64,000 bases of DNA from an uncultured Allosphingosinicella sp. GTDB lineage: Bacteria; Pseudomonadota; Alphaproteobacteria; Sphingomonadales; Sphingomonadaceae. The notes beneath the pieces are model-generated. The model searched no databases and was not told where the DNA came from. It was given only the letters and a program-made list of their open reading frames with translations. The stretch is taken from the NCBI GenBank assembly GCA_934539295.1, contig CAKTCN010000019.1, positions 1-64,000 on the forward strand, given 5' to 3'. The position numbers and the translations under genes are program-made. Below are positions 37,712 through 47,792 of the stretch, piece after piece. The stretch's first letter is position 1, and the number at the start of each line of letters is the position of its first letter.

Positions 37712-38490
37712 TACGAATTGCGATAGCCAACCAGAAAGGCGGCGTCGGCAAGACTACCAGCGCGATCAACCTTGCTACTGCCTTGGCCGCTACAGGTTGG
37801 AAGGTCCTCCTGATCGACCTCGATCCGCAGGGCAACGCTTCCACTGGCCTGGGCGTGGATCATGCCCGTCGGCTGAGATCGAGCTATGAATTGCTGACGG
37901 GAAGTTGTTCGATCGGCGAGGCGGCCGCTACCACCCGGGTGCCGAATTTGGATGTGGTCCCGGCTACGATTGACCTTTCCGGCGCGGAGATCGAGTTGAT
38001 CGACGAAGCCGATCGCACCCACAAGCTGGACAAAGCCTTGGCGTCGGCCGTGCCGGGGCGATGGGACATCTGTCTGATCGATTGCCCTCCATCGCTCGGC
38101 TTGTTGACTGTGAACGCATTGGCGGCGGCAAAGGGCATCCTCGTCCCACTTCAGGCTGAGTTCTTCGCGTTGGAAGGCCTGAGCCAGCTACTCCAGACGG
38201 TTGAGCGCGTTCGTGCGCGCTTCAATCCCGAGCTTTCCATTCTGGGTATCGCGCTCACCATGTATGATCGCCGCAACAATCTGTCTTTACAGGTAGCGGA
38301 GGATGTCCGTGCCTGCTTCGGGGATGATGTGTTCAAGACGGTGATTCCGCGCAATGTCCGACTGTCGGAAGCGCCGAGCCATGGCGTACCCGCGCTGATC
38401 TACGACCTGCGTTGTCCTGGTTCAGAGGCCTATATGGCTCTCGCCCGCGAAGTGATCGATCGTCTCCCGAAGCGGGCGGCAGCCGCATGA
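37708..38490 (+). CDS. parA: Chromosome-partitioning ATPase ParA
   Basis: A 260-residue deviant Walker A ATPase (KGGVGKTTS, residues 10-18), followed by DLDPQGNAS and the DCPPSLGLLTVNAL block. ParA moves ParB-parS complexes to segregate the origin. There is no N-terminal DNA-binding domain, as expected of chromosomal ParA. Coupled to rsmG and parB by four-base overlaps. Confidence 0.96.
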   Translation: MIRIAIANQKGGVGKTTSAINLATALAATGWKVLLIDLDPQGNASTGLGVDHARRLRSSYELLTGSCSIGEAAATTRVPNLDVVPATIDLSGAEIELIDEADRTHKLDKALASAVPGRWDICLIDCPPSLGLLTVNALAAAKGILVPLQAEFFALEGLSQLLQTVERVRARFNPELSILGIALTMYDRRNNLSLQVAEDVRACFGDDVFKTVIPRNVRLSEAPSHGVPALIYDLRCPGSEAYMALAREVIDRLPKRAAAA

Positions 38491-39368
38491 GCGATCTACC
38501 TAAGAAGCGTTCCGGCTTGGGGCGGGGACTCTCGTCATTGCTGGGTGAGATGGCGCAGGAGACGCCGGTAGCCGAGGGCGGAAGTCGGATCGGCGTCCAA
38601 ACACTTCCGGTCGCCAGCCTTGAACCCCATCCCGATCAGCCTCGCCGCCATTTCGACGAGGACGCATTGGCCGAGTTGGCGGGGTCGATCCAGAGCCGCG
38701 GGCTGATCCAGCCGATCGTGGTTCGTCCGCATGGATCGCGTTACCAGATCGTCGCCGGCGAGCGCCGGTGGCGCGCGGCCCAAAAGGCGCGCCTGCACGA
38801 AGTGCCGGTAATTGTGCGAGATTTCGACGACAACCAGACCCTTGAAGTCGCGATCATCGAGAACATCCAGCGTCAGGATCTGAACGCGATCGAGGAGGCG
38901 GAGGCCTATAAGCGCCTCGTCGACGATTTTGGACATACGCAGGAAGAACTCGGACGGCTGGTTCACAAGTCGCGCAGTCACGTTGCCAACCTATTGAGAT
39001 TGCTCGATCTTCCTGCCGAGGTTCGAGACCTTGTCGGATCGGGCCAACTCAGCATGGGTCATGCGCGAGCTCTGGTAACCGCTCCGGACCCAACGGCTCT
39101 GGCGGACGAAGTCATTCGCCGCGACCTGTCGGTTCGCGATACGGAGAAACTCGCCAAGGCTGCCCGTCCGCGCAAGGTGGCGACGGCTCCGGTCGAGCGC
39201 GCCGGAGGGGACACCGACGTGGCGGCCTTGGAACGGCAACTTGGTGACCTGCTCGGACTCAAGGTCGGGATCGCATATTCGCACAATGGCGGAACGGTCA
39301 CCTTGGCCTATTCCTCCCTCGATCAGCTCGACATGATCTGCCAGCGCCTGAGCGGCGAGCGCATCTAA
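38487..39368 (+). CDS. parB: Chromosome-partitioning protein ParB
   Basis: A 293-residue CTP-dependent DNA clamp. The Box I-like HPDQPRRHFDEDALAELA is followed by the CTP-binding GERRWRAA and a helix-turn-helix (TQEELGRLVHKSRSHVANLLRLL) that reads parS. The C-terminal dimerisation domain is shorter. ATG overlaps the parA stop. It ends 30 bp from the convergent holA. Confidence 0.96.
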   Translation: MSDLPKKRSGLGRGLSSLLGEMAQETPVAEGGSRIGVQTLPVASLEPHPDQPRRHFDEDALAELAGSIQSRGLIQPIVVRPHGSRYQIVAGERRWRAAQKARLHEVPVIVRDFDDNQTLEVAIIENIQRQDLNAIEEAEAYKRLVDDFGHTQEELGRLVHKSRSHVANLLRLLDLPAEVRDLVGSGQLSMGHARALVTAPDPTALADEVIRRDLSVRDTEKLAKAARPRKVATAPVERAGGDTDVAALERQLGDLLGLKVGIAYSHNGGTVTLAYSSLDQLDMICQRLSGERI

Positions 39369-39398
39369 TGTCGTGCTGCAGGCGGTCGTCTGGCCGGA

Positions 39399-40421
39399 TC
39401 AGCCAAGCCTTGCTGCCTGCCTACAAATCGCGAACAGCTCTTCATCAACGGCGAGCGGGCCTATACCACCGGAAGCCTTGACCTGCCTCTCAGCTTCAAG
39501 CAGGCGCCCCATGCTCTTGGCCAGCAAGTCAGAGCGCCAGCGCGTCAATTGCGCCCCGACGGCATCCTGCTCCTTCCAGAAGATGCTCTTGCCCCTGGAC
39601 GCCATCACCGCGCCTACGCTGCTTCCGCGGTCGACCTCAGCACGAAGGCTGACCAGCAACAACATGCGCCGCAGTACCGCCCGCAATAACGCGATCCCTT
39701 CGATGCCTACTGTGGCAAGCCGACTGATTTCCTCCCTGAGCGCGACCGGCCGGCCCGAGACCACGCTGTCCACCAGGCGGCTGAGATCACCTTCCTCATT
39801 GGCCGCGCCAACGGCGGCGACCGCATCCTCCTCCAGTCGCACCGAATGATCCGGCATCGCATCCAGGTAAAGCGCGAGCTTGTTCAGCTCCTGTGCCACG
39901 ATCGCTCGGTTGCCGGCGGCGCGATCTGCAATGATACGCGCCAGATCGGGCCGAACCTCCAAGCCAACTTCCCGCGCCAGCTCCCCGACCATCCTGCCTG
40001 CATCGCGCGGGTCTGGAACATAGCTGGCGAAGGCAATCGCGTTGGGCGCTGCCAGGGCAAGCTTAAGAAGCTTCGACGTAGGTTTCAGCGTTCCGGCGAC
40101 GAGCACCACCGGGTTTCCAGCGGCCGGTGCGCCCATCAGTGCTTCGACAGCCGCGAGACTTTCGTCGCCTGCCGGCTCCACCATCACGTAGCGAGCACCG
40201 CCGAACAGGGAGATGGCGGCAGCCTCGTCGGCAAGTCGAGCCGGATCACCCCGGAGATCGCTTCCGCTAAGATCGACCCGTTCCGCTTCTGCTCCAACGG
40301 CCTTGCCTAATGCGCGAGCCAGAGTGCGGGAACCAGCCTCGTCAGGACCATGAAAAAGGAAGAAGCGTGTTGCCGCCGGCGCCCTGAGCGCCTGATCCAA
40401 CTGAGCCTTGTTGACCTTCAC
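39399..40421 (-). CDS. holA: DNA polymerase III delta subunit
   Basis: A 340-residue clamp-loader subunit that opens the sliding clamp. The N-terminus FFLFHGPDEAGSRTLARALG is a degenerate P-loop region (no ATPase), followed by VMVEPAGDESLAAVEALM. The C-terminal helical segment LRAVLRRMLLLVSLRAEV is typical of HolA. Its start overlaps the lptE stop by four bases, so it is third in the leuS-lptE-holA operon. Converges on parB. Confidence 0.92.
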   Translation of the reverse strand: MKVNKAQLDQALRAPAATRFFLFHGPDEAGSRTLARALGKAVGAEAERVDLSGSDLRGDPARLADEAAAISLFGGARYVMVEPAGDESLAAVEALMGAPAAGNPVVLVAGTLKPTSKLLKLALAAPNAIAFASYVPDPRDAGRMVGELAREVGLEVRPDLARIIADRAAGNRAIVAQELNKLALYLDAMPDHSVRLEEDAVAAVGAANEEGDLSRLVDSVVSGRPVALREEISRLATVGIEGIALLRAVLRRMLLLVSLRAEVDRGSSVGAVMASRGKSIFWKEQDAVGAQLTRWRSDLLAKSMGRLLEAERQVKASGGIGPLAVDEELFAICRQAARLG

Positions 40422-40915
40422 TGCTCTCCGCCATTGCGCGACGCAAAGAGCGCTACACGCGCAACGATCTGGTCTGCGATTTCCTTAGACAGACGTTCGA
40501 GAGCCGTCTGCTCAGCTGCCACCGTCGCATATTCCGAACTGACAACGTCGATCCCGGCGTCGGATCCCGCCGTTGCATCCAGCACAACCGTGCCTTGACT
40601 TGAGTCGACCAAGCGGTAGCGCGCCCTCAACGTGCGACGCTCGCGCGCTACGGTGTCGTCCGAACGAATGCCATAGCCGGTAATGGCGTCGTCCAGCTCG
40701 ACCTCAAGCCGGTATCTGGCACCGGCACCCGTCTCGCCCAGGCGATCCTCGAGCGCGGTGCGCACTAACCAGCCCGACTGACCGGCGATCGGTGCGATGC
40801 TGATACTGCGCATCGTCTGAACCACCGAACCGCCTTCGCCCCCGACATAGACCGGCCTCAGACCGCAACTGCCGAGCAGGAGCAAGGAAGCGATGGCAAG
40901 CGCGCGCATCGTCAC
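40418..40915 (-). CDS. lptE: LPS assembly lipoprotein LptE
   Basis: A 165-residue lipoprotein. A signal peptide ends in the lipobox LLGSC (Cys17), then GLRPVY, the start common to alphaproteobacterial LptE. The fold's later part ([20 protein letters not shown]) is the LptE beta sheet. It plugs the LptD barrel that inserts lipopolysaccharide. leuS-lptE-holA order is usual in this class. Function is inferred from family and context. Confidence 0.88.
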   Translation of the reverse strand: MTMRALAIASLLLLGSCGLRPVYVGGEGGSVVQTMRSISIAPIAGQSGWLVRTALEDRLGETGAGARYRLEVELDDAITGYGIRSDDTVARERRTLRARYRLVDSSQGTVVLDATAGSDAGIDVVSSEYATVAAEQTALERLSKEIADQIVARVALFASRNGGEQ

Positions 40916-43431
40916 GCGACCAGGTTCACAAGGCGGTCGGGCACGACGACCACCTTGCGCGGTGCCTTGCCTTCAAGGATCCGAACCACGTTTGCGGACG
41001 CCAGTGCCAATTCCTGGAGAGCCTCTCGCGATGTGCCCTTAGGGGCAGTCACCGTGTCACGAAGCTTCCCGTTGACCTGGATCGCTATCGTGACTTCATC
41101 GTCAACCAGCAAGGCCGGATCGGCGATGGGCCATTCGGCATTGGCAATGAGTTCATCGCGACCGAGTGTGGACCATGCCTGTTCGGCAAGATGAGGTACC
41201 ATTGGCGCAACGAGCAGCAACAGGGTTTCGATCGCGGCCGTTCGCGATGCAGAAGGCGCTGCCTTTTCCACCGCGTTGGCAAGCTCGTAGATGTTAGCGA
41301 CCGCCTTGTTGAAGGCCAGCGCCTCGATATTGGCACCCACTGCGGCGATCGTCTGGTGCAGCTTGCGATCGAGCGCCTTGTCTTCGCCACTGGCACTCTC
41401 GCCAGCGTTACCGCTCATGCGCCACAACCGCTGTACGAAGCGCCAGGAGCCCTCGATACCAGCCTCGCTCCAAGGCAAGTCGCGCTCGGGCGGGCTGTCG
41501 GACAGCATGAACCAGCGCACCGCGTCCGCGCCATATTGGTCGATGATCGCGTCGGGATCGACGACGTTCTTCTTCGACTTGGACATCTTCTCGACACGGC
41601 CGATCTCGACCGGCTCGCCCGAAAGTGTGACGATCTTGTCGCCGCTTCGCTGGATGTCTTCCGGGCTCAGCCAGCGCCCGTCAGGACCCTTGTAGGTTTC
41701 GTGCGTGACCATGCCCTGCGTGAACAGGCCTTGGAACGGCTCGGCCACGTCCAACTGCCCGATCCGCTTCAGCGCACGCGTCCAGAAGCGGGCGTAGAGA
41801 AGGTGCAGGATCGCATGCTCGACGCCGCCGATATATTGCCCGACCGGCAGCCAGCTTTCCGCCACCGCCTTGTCGAACGGCTTGTCATCGGGCTGGCTGG
41901 CGAAGCGGATGAAATACCAGCTCGAATCCACGAAAGTGTCGAGCGTGTCCGTCTCACGACGCGCGGCTGCGCCGCACTTCGGGCAGTCGGCCTTGCTCCA
42001 GGTCGCGTGACGGTCAAGCGGATTGCCGGGGATGTCGAAGCTGACATCCTCCGGGAGGATGACCGGCAGCTGCTTGCGCGGCACGCCGACGGGTCCGCAC
42101 GCTTCGCAATGGATGATCGGGATCGGCGTGCCCCAGTAACGCTGGCGCGATACGCCCCAGTCGCGCAGCCGCCAAACGGTCGTGCCCAGGCCCCAGCCGT
42201 CTGCCTCGGCGCGCGCGATTACCTCGCGCTTGGCCGCTTCCACATCGAGGCCGTCTAAGAAGCGAGAGTTGACGATCACTCCGCCGCCGCTCTCGGCCTC
42301 ATCGCCGATCGGCTCGGCCGCCTGCTCGGCGGAGGTTGCGACTACCCGGTTGATCGGCAGGTCGTACTTGGTTGCGAACTCGAAATCGCGCTGGTCATGG
42401 GCGGGCACGCCGAACACCGCGCCGGTGCCATAGCCCATCAGCACGAAATTGGCGATGTAGAGCGGCAGCTCCCATTCAGGATCGAGCGGGTGGACGACCT
42501 TGAGACCGGTGTCGAAGCCCTTCTTCTCGGCCGTCTCCAACTCGGCCGCTGTGGTGCCGCCCTGCTTGCACTCGGCGATGAACGCCTGCACCGCCGCGTT
42601 GCCCTCGACCAGCGCCTGCGCGATCGGGTGATCGGCAGCAACGGCCGCGAAGCTCGCACCGAAAATGGTGTCGGGACGCGTCGTGAACACGTCGAGCGTG
42701 TCGATGCCGGCGATGCCGCTGGCCAGCTTGAAGCGGAACTGCAGCCCCTGGCTCTTACCGATCCAGTTTTCCTGCATCAGCCGCACCTTGTCCGGCCATT
42801 GGTCGAGCGTCCCGAGGCCGTCGAGCAGCTCGTCGGCGAAGTCGGTGATCTTCAGGAACCACTGGCTAAGCTTCCTGCGCTCCACCAAGGCGCCCGAACG
42901 CCAGCCACGCCCGTCGATTACCTGCTCGTTGGCGAGCACGGTCATGTCGACCGGGTCCCAATTGACCTCGCTCTCCTTGCGGTAGACTAGACCAGCCTCG
43001 TAGAGGTCGAGGAACAGCGCCTGCTCCTGGCCGTAATAATCCGGCTCGCACGTGGCGAGTTCGCGCGACCAGTCGAGCGCGAAACCGAGGCGCTTCAGCT
43101 GCGCCTTCATCGTTGCGATATTCGCGCGGGTCCAGGTGCCGGGATGCACCTTCTTCTCCATCGCGGCATTTTCGGCAGGCATGCCGAACGCGTCCCAACC
43201 CATCGGATGAAGGACTTCGAAGCCCTTCATCCGGCGATAGCGGGCGAGCACGTCGCCCATCGTGTAGTTGCGGACATGCCCCATGTGGATGCGCCCTGAC
43301 GGATAGGGGAACATCTCCAGGACGTAGGACTTGGGCTTGGCGCTCGTGTCATCGGCGTGGAAGGTGCCTTGCTCCTCCCACGTCTTCTGCCAGTGCGCGT
43401 CGGCCTCGAGCGGATTGAAACGCGCGGCCAT
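40912..43431 (-). CDS. leuS: Leucine-tRNA ligase
   Basis: An 839-residue class I synthetase. The HIGH motif appears as [15 protein letters not shown], the CP1 editing domain lies between about residues 220 and 400 ([12 protein letters not shown]), and KMSKSKKN is near residue 600. A zinc-like Cys cluster (CEAC and CPKC) is present. Length is normal for the bacterial form. It starts 13 bp after the DUF3576 gene and its stop overlaps lptE. Confidence 0.97.
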   Translation of the reverse strand: MAARFNPLEADAHWQKTWEEQGTFHADDTSAKPKSYVLEMFPYPSGRIHMGHVRNYTMGDVLARYRRMKGFEVLHPMGWDAFGMPAENAAMEKKVHPGTWTRANIATMKAQLKRLGFALDWSRELATCEPDYYGQEQALFLDLYEAGLVYRKESEVNWDPVDMTVLANEQVIDGRGWRSGALVERRKLSQWFLKITDFADELLDGLGTLDQWPDKVRLMQENWIGKSQGLQFRFKLASGIAGIDTLDVFTTRPDTIFGASFAAVAADHPIAQALVEGNAAVQAFIAECKQGGTTAAELETAEKKGFDTGLKVVHPLDPEWELPLYIANFVLMGYGTGAVFGVPAHDQRDFEFATKYDLPINRVVATSAEQAAEPIGDEAESGGGVIVNSRFLDGLDVEAAKREVIARAEADGWGLGTTVWRLRDWGVSRQRYWGTPIPIIHCEACGPVGVPRKQLPVILPEDVSFDIPGNPLDRHATWSKADCPKCGAAARRETDTLDTFVDSSWYFIRFASQPDDKPFDKAVAESWLPVGQYIGGVEHAILHLLYARFWTRALKRIGQLDVAEPFQGLFTQGMVTHETYKGPDGRWLSPEDIQRSGDKIVTLSGEPVEIGRVEKMSKSKKNVVDPDAIIDQYGADAVRWFMLSDSPPERDLPWSEAGIEGSWRFVQRLWRMSGNAGESASGEDKALDRKLHQTIAAVGANIEALAFNKAVANIYELANAVEKAAPSASRTAAIETLLLLVAPMVPHLAEQAWSTLGRDELIANAEWPIADPALLVDDEVTIAIQVNGKLRDTVTAPKGTSREALQELALASANVVRILEGKAPRKVVVVPDRLVNLVA

Positions 43432-43444
43432 GTACTAGAACTCC

Positions 43445-43918
43445 TTAGCCGGCGACGGCATTCCGGCGCATGTCGCGCGCACGGGTGAGGATGACTTCCT
43501 CAAGCTTTTGGACGGTGTTCGCGGCGACCGGCGCCTCGACCCACTGCCCGTTCTGGTTGACCTGGCGCGACGCGGCGACACGCAGCGCATCCGCGCGCAG
43601 GTCCCGGTCGAGGATGGTCGCGGTCACCTTGACCCGCTCATTGGGCGAGTTGGGGTTGACGTACCAGTCGGTGACGATGACGCCGCCATTGCTGTCGGTC
43701 TGCGCGATCGGTGCGAACGAAAGGGTCTCTAGCGCGGCGCGCCACAGATAAGCGTTGACGCCGATCGTGGTCACCTGGCTCGCGGCGATGTCCGCCCGCT
43801 GGGCCGGCGTGGTCGTATCGCGGCCGAGCGTCTTGTTGATGTCGTTCCTGATGATTTCGCAGCCGGAAAGCGTGGCGGCGCAGGCAATCGCCAGACCGAT
43901 CGAAAAGGGGCGAGCCAT
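43445..43918 (-). CDS. DUF3576 family lipoprotein
   Basis: A 157-residue protein. A signal peptide ends in the lipobox TLSGC (Cys20). The core NAYLWRAALETLSFAPIAQTD and GGVIVTDWYVNPNSPNERVKV matches DUF3576, which is found before leuS in many alphaproteobacteria. Function is unknown; the pairing with leuS-lptE suggests an outer-membrane assembly role but that is only context. Confidence 0.83.
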   Translation of the reverse strand: MARPFSIGLAIACAATLSGCEIIRNDINKTLGRDTTTPAQRADIAASQVTTIGVNAYLWRAALETLSFAPIAQTDSNGGVIVTDWYVNPNSPNERVKVTATILDRDLRADALRVAASRQVNQNGQWVEAPVAANTVQKLEEVILTRARDMRRNAVAG

Positions 43919-44148
43919 CGAATATACGTCCTCGAAACATTGAGATGCGATAGGCCGTTATAGAGGCTCGCGCGCAAGCGGCAAGCGATCTGGACCTCCT
44001 GTCCTTGAAGCTGCGCGCGAGGGTTAATCGACCATTCTGTGGAAAAGATGCAACAGCACGTGTGATTCGGACTTTCGCGCGAATGAGTCCACTGGCTTGG
44101 GGATCGTAACGCCCCTAAATGCAATTGGATAACAAAGGAGTCGGGTGA

Positions 44149-44853
44149 GTGAAAAAGGGAGGGCAGTCGCTGTTGGCTGGCGCCGCGCTGATCGCGCTGG
44201 CGGCCGTGCTGACGCCTGCGCTCGCCGCACCATCGTCCAAGATGCGAAGCTACCAGCCGACGCTGTCACGTGGCGGTGCTTTCACTCCGGCGGTTTCCGA
44301 TCCGCGTCTGGCTGCAGCCCTGGCCAAGCGTGGATATCAGCCTGGCGGCTTCCGGTTCACCCCGGCTTCGGCCGAGGCCAATCGCGATAAAGGGCTGAAG
44401 GTCGCGGTACGTGCGCGTCCGAACAATTCCGTTCCTGCAGTCACCAGTGTGCGGCCCGGCTTGAGCCCCGTGGTCTCCGCGGTCACGCCAAGCAGCTACA
44501 ATCTGGATGCAGGCGTAAGCTGGAAGCGCTTTTCGCTTACCGGTGGCGTCGAGCGTCTGGCCAACGATGTCGTGCCGGCCGAACGCGAAAGCGCACGTGT
44601 CGGCGTCGCCTATTCGGGCCGCAAGATCGGCGGCTCGGTCAAGGTCGCGGCGGAGCAGGCCAACGGTGCCGAGCGGATCGTGGGCATCGATTCGAGCTAT
44701 TCGCTCGATGTCGGAGCGTCCTATTCGATTGCGCGCAACATCAACCTGACCGGCGGCGTTCGCTACAAGATCCAGAACGACCGCCTCGAGGCGCTGCGTG
44801 AAGAACGCCGCGACAGCCAGGCCGTTTATCTCGGCACCTCCTTCCGCTTCTAA
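44149..44853 (+). CDS. Secreted protein, probable outer-membrane barrel, unassigned
   Basis: A 234-residue protein. It has a signal peptide (residues 1-27, ending PALAAP), a basic middle, and a C-terminal half of alternating hydrophobic and polar residues (YSLDVGASYSIARNINLTGG and GVRYKIQNDR) ending in SFRF, an outer-membrane-protein-like terminal Phe. The GTG at 44149 was preferred because AAAGGAG lies eight bases upstream. I do not recognise the family. The 230-bp upstream gap has an inverted GGACT-TTCGCGCGAA-TG-AGTCC structure near 44069-44090 and no visible gene. Confidence 0.62.
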   Translation: MKKGGQSLLAGAALIALAAVLTPALAAPSSKMRSYQPTLSRGGAFTPAVSDPRLAAALAKRGYQPGGFRFTPASAEANRDKGLKVAVRARPNNSVPAVTSVRPGLSPVVSAVTPSSYNLDAGVSWKRFSLTGGVERLANDVVPAERESARVGVAYSGRKIGGSVKVAAEQANGAERIVGIDSSYSLDVGASYSIARNINLTGGVRYKIQNDRLEALREERRDSQAVYLGTSFRF

Positions 44854-45389
44854 GCGAAGGCGTCGATCCCTGCCCATCCGTAGGCGAGCGGCCCGACCCT
44901 GCGCATCACCTTCGCGTTCACGCCACCGAGCGCGATCACCGGCACGCTCGATCGCCTTGCCAGCCGCCTGAATCCCGAGACACCCAGCGTTGGTGCGCCC
45001 GGATGCGAGCGCGTCGCAAATACTGGCGAAACGAAGATGAAATTCGCGCCGTATCGCGCGGCCCTGTGAAGTTCGCGCAGGTCGTGAACCGCGGCGCTTC
45101 TGAGTAGATGTGCCGGCCCGACCTTGCCCTTCGTCGCGCCATGACTTCCATCCGCTCGCCAGGCCATGGCGAGCGCAGGGGAGCCGCCCAGAAGGACTGG
45201 AATGCGCCGCCGCCGCGCAATCGCTCGCACCTTGTCGAACAAGCGCCGGCGATCGGGCAGGGGCAGGCTGTAATGGCGAAAGACAACGCCGGATCCAGCG
45301 GGCAGGCGCGACACGATGTCGAGCAGCCCCGGGCCGAGCCGTTCATCGGTCATCAGCCATAAGCGCGGGAGAGGCTGGCGGGCGTGCAT
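44850..45389 (-). CDS. ThiE/TenI-superfamily protein (thiamine phosphate synthase-like)
   Basis: A 179-residue TIM-barrel protein. The glycine-rich phosphate loop GANFIFVSPVFATRSHPG with the conserved T/S and LGVSGFRRLAR, and the later VIALGGVNA, match ThiE/TenI. It is shorter than a full ThiE (about 210 residues), so it may be a TenI-like thiazole tautomerase or a degraded relative. ATG at 45389 follows AGGA; it is divergent from yggS with 22 bp between starts. Its stop overlaps the preceding gene's stop by four bases. Confidence 0.75.
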   Translation of the reverse strand: MHARQPLPRLWLMTDERLGPGLLDIVSRLPAGSGVVFRHYSLPLPDRRRLFDKVRAIARRRRIPVLLGGSPALAMAWRADGSHGATKGKVGPAHLLRSAAVHDLRELHRAARYGANFIFVSPVFATRSHPGAPTLGVSGFRRLARRSSVPVIALGGVNAKVMRRVGPLAYGWAGIDAFA

Positions 45390-45411
45390 GCGCCTTCCTA
45401 TAGCAGCCCGC

Positions 45412-46080
45412 ATGACGGGATCATCACCATCCGAGCGGCTGTTGGCCGTGCAGCAGCGCATCGACAAGGCCGCCTTCGTGGCGCGCCGCGAACGCGACGA
45501 AGTCACTCTTATCGCAGTCTCCAAGATGCACGATGCCTCGGCCATCAGTCCGCTGATCGAGACCGGCCAACGAGATTTCGGCGAGAATCGCGTGCAGGAA
45601 GCGGAAGCGAAATGGCCTGCCTTGCGCGCCGAGCATCCAGACCTGCGCCTCCATCTTGTCGGGCAATTGCAGTCCAACAAGGCTGAAGATGCGGTACAGT
45701 TGTTCGACTTCATCCACTCCATCGACCGGCCCTCCCTGGTGTCCGCGCTGGCCAAGGCGATGAACAAGCTTGATCGGCGGCCGGGCTGCTTCGTTCAGGT
45801 CAATATCGGCGACGAAGCGCAAAAGGGTGGGTGCTCTGTGGTGGACCTTCCCGGCCTGCTTGAAAGCTGCCGCGATGCAGACCTTCCAATACTGGGTCTC
45901 ATGTGCGTCCCGCCCCAGGACGTCGAGCCGGCACCCTATTTCGCGTTGCTGGCGAAACTCGCGCGTAGCCATGATCTTGACGCACTTAGCATGGGCATGT
46001 CGGACGACTTCGACACCGCCGTCACGATCGGTGCCACGCATGTGCGCGTCGGTACAGCCTTGTTCGGTGCGCGCGCGTGA
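45412..46080 (+). CDS. YggS family pyridoxal phosphate-binding protein
   Basis: A 222-residue PLP-homeostasis protein. The PLP-binding Lys is in LIAVSKMHDASAI; later FGENRVQEAEAK, HLVGQLQSNKAEDAVQLFD and LSMGMSDDFDTAVTIGATHVRVGTALFG are diagnostic. It supports vitamin B6 balance and has no known enzymatic activity. Its stop overlaps the HAD gene's GTG by four bases. Confidence 0.93.
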   Translation: MTGSSPSERLLAVQQRIDKAAFVARRERDEVTLIAVSKMHDASAISPLIETGQRDFGENRVQEAEAKWPALRAEHPDLRLHLVGQLQSNKAEDAVQLFDFIHSIDRPSLVSALAKAMNKLDRRPGCFVQVNIGDEAQKGGCSVVDLPGLLESCRDADLPILGLMCVPPQDVEPAPYFALLAKLARSHDLDALSMGMSDDFDTAVTIGATHVRVGTALFGARA

Positions 46081-46751
46081 AGATCGACTTCGATGCGCTG
46101 ATCTTCGACTTCGACGGCGTTCTCCTTGAGAGTGAGTATGTCGGCAACGCGCATATAGCGACCTACCTGTCGAGCATCGGGCATCCAACTACACCGGCCG
46201 ACTCCATGGCCAATTTCATGGGGTTGGCAGGCAAGGATTTCATCCAGGCTATCGAGAGCTGGATGGGTCGCCCGCTACCCGACGATTTCCACGGCATCCG
46301 GGCCGAGGAGAACCAGCGCGTGCTGGACGAGGGCGTGGATGCGGTCGCGGGTGCGATCGCCTTCATTCAGGCGCTGCCTGCCGATCTGCCCCGCGCCATC
46401 GCCTCGTCAAGCAGCACCGAGTGGATCCGGCGCCACCTCGACCATCTCGGCCTGCGCGGTGCTTTTCCCGATCGCTTCATCTTCAGCGGCAAGGAGCATG
46501 TTGTCCATGGCAAGCCTGCCCCCGATGTCTACCTCCTTGCTGCACGGGAATTGGGCGTGGAGATCGGGTGCACCGTCATCATCGAGGATTCGCCGGTGGG
46601 CGTCACCGGCGCGGTAGCCTCCGGTGCCACCGTGATCGGCCTGTGCGCGGGGCAACATTGCGGGTTGGATCATGGCGACCGGCTTCGCGCCCTTGGCGCC
46701 CACCATGTCGCCGCGGGCTTCGACGAAGTAGCCGCGCTGCTCGACCTATAG
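46077..46751 (+). CDS. HAD family hydrolase (beta-phosphoglucomutase-like)
   Basis: A 224-residue phosphatase of the HAD superfamily. Motif I is FDFDGVLLES (nucleophile Asp), motif II lies at AIASSSSTEWI, motif III Lys is in HGKPAPDVY, and motif IV is IIEDSPVGVTGA. The helical cap between I and II fits subfamily IA. The substrate is unknown. It is translationally coupled to yggS and overlaps the convergent ribA gene by six bases. Confidence 0.88.
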   Translation: MKIDFDALIFDFDGVLLESEYVGNAHIATYLSSIGHPTTPADSMANFMGLAGKDFIQAIESWMGRPLPDDFHGIRAEENQRVLDEGVDAVAGAIAFIQALPADLPRAIASSSSTEWIRRHLDHLGLRGAFPDRFIFSGKEHVVHGKPAPDVYLLAARELGVEIGCTVIIEDSPVGVTGAVASGATVIGLCAGQHCGLDHGDRLRALGAHHVAAGFDEVAALLDL

Positions 46752-47792
46752 CTGGTGCCCGCTGCGGCGGCGCTTCGTATCCAGATAGGCCTGGTTGTGC
46801 GGGTTGAGACCGGTTTGTAGCGGCACCCGCTCGGTCACCTTGATCCCGGCTCCTTCCAGGGCAGCGACCTTGCGCGGATTGTTGGTCAAAAGCCGCACCT
46901 CCGTTTGGCTGAGCTTCGCCAGCATCGCCGCCGCCACCTCGAAGTTGCGTTCGTCATCCTCGAAGCCGAGTCGCCCATTGGCATCGACCGTATCGAAGCC
47001 CTGATCCTGCAGCGCATAGGCGCGCAGCTTGTTCACAAGGCCAATTCCGCGCCCCTCCTGCCGCAAATAGAGGAGTATGCCCCACCCCGATGCCGCGATG
47101 TACGCTAGCGCGTCGGCAAGCTGCGGTCCGCAGTCGCACTTAAGCGATCCCAGTGCGTCGCCGGTCAGGCATTCGCTGTGGATCCGCACGAGGGGCGGAT
47201 TGCCGCTCGGACTGCCGATCAGCAACGCGACCTGCTCGGCGGAATCGCCCTCGGATCGAAATGCGACGATCTCCGCCCCCTCGGCGAAGCGCGTCGGCAG
47301 CCTCGCGCGCGACGCGATACGAACGATCGAGGAGCGGGCATAGGCCTCCACTTCAGCCGCTCCGAGCGACACCTCAGCCGATCCAGCCTCGCCGATGAAG
47401 AAGGCCGGCATCAACCCCGCCAATCGTGCCAGCCGAAGCGCTGCGGCGCTCGCCTGCGAGGCTGTGTCATGCAGTGTGCGGAACGGCCCTTTGAGGGGCG
47501 TTGACAGATCACGTGACGGATCGGCGATCGCCGTTGCACCGGCAAGATCTATCCACGGTGCGCGTTCGATCAGCACCGGTCCCGTCGGCGTGCCTTCGGC
47601 CTGGTTGGCGAGCTTGAGCGTAACGGCGCGCGGACCGGAGACAAGGATGTCGGCAGTCGATCCAGCCTCGAACGTTGAAAGGGCCCCGTCGTCACTCGTC
47701 TCGATCGCCAGAAAGCCGCGCCCGTCGATTGCGATCGGCCATCCGCGGCGGAGCGCATCTATGGCGCGCGCGACGCGGCGGTTTTCACTCAA
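46746..47792 (-). CDS. ribA: GTP cyclohydrolase II with divergent N-terminal domain
   Basis: A 348-residue protein. The C-terminal half is a complete GTP cyclohydrolase II: zinc-binding Cys in SECLTGDALGSLKCDCG, catalytic RQEGRGIGLVNKL, and LTNNPRKVAALEGAGI. This starts riboflavin synthesis. The N-terminal 150 residues (AIDALRRGWPIAIDGRGF and a stretch with ILVSGPRAVTLKLA) resemble a degenerate RibB-like domain but lack the acidic DDEDRENE active site. The TTG start at 47792 overlaps the xth stop by four bases. Confidence 0.86.
   Translation of the reverse strand: MSENRRVARAIDALRRGWPIAIDGRGFLAIETSDDGALSTFEAGSTADILVSGPRAVTLKLANQAEGTPTGPVLIERAPWIDLAGATAIADPSRDLSTPLKGPFRTLHDTASQASAAALRLARLAGLMPAFFIGEAGSAEVSLGAAEVEAYARSSIVRIASRARLPTRFAEGAEIVAFRSEGDSAEQVALLIGSPSGNPPLVRIHSECLTGDALGSLKCDCGPQLADALAYIAASGWGILLYLRQEGRGIGLVNKLRAYALQDQGFDTVDANGRLGFEDDERNFEVAAAMLAKLSQTEVRLLTNNPRKVAALEGAGIKVTERVPLQTGLNPHNQAYLDTKRRRSGHQL

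Noticed and set aside
47506..47520. ATCACGTGA palindrome as a third parS
   Set aside because: It shares CACGTG with parS but not the flanking TGTTT and AAACA arms, and is far from parAB.
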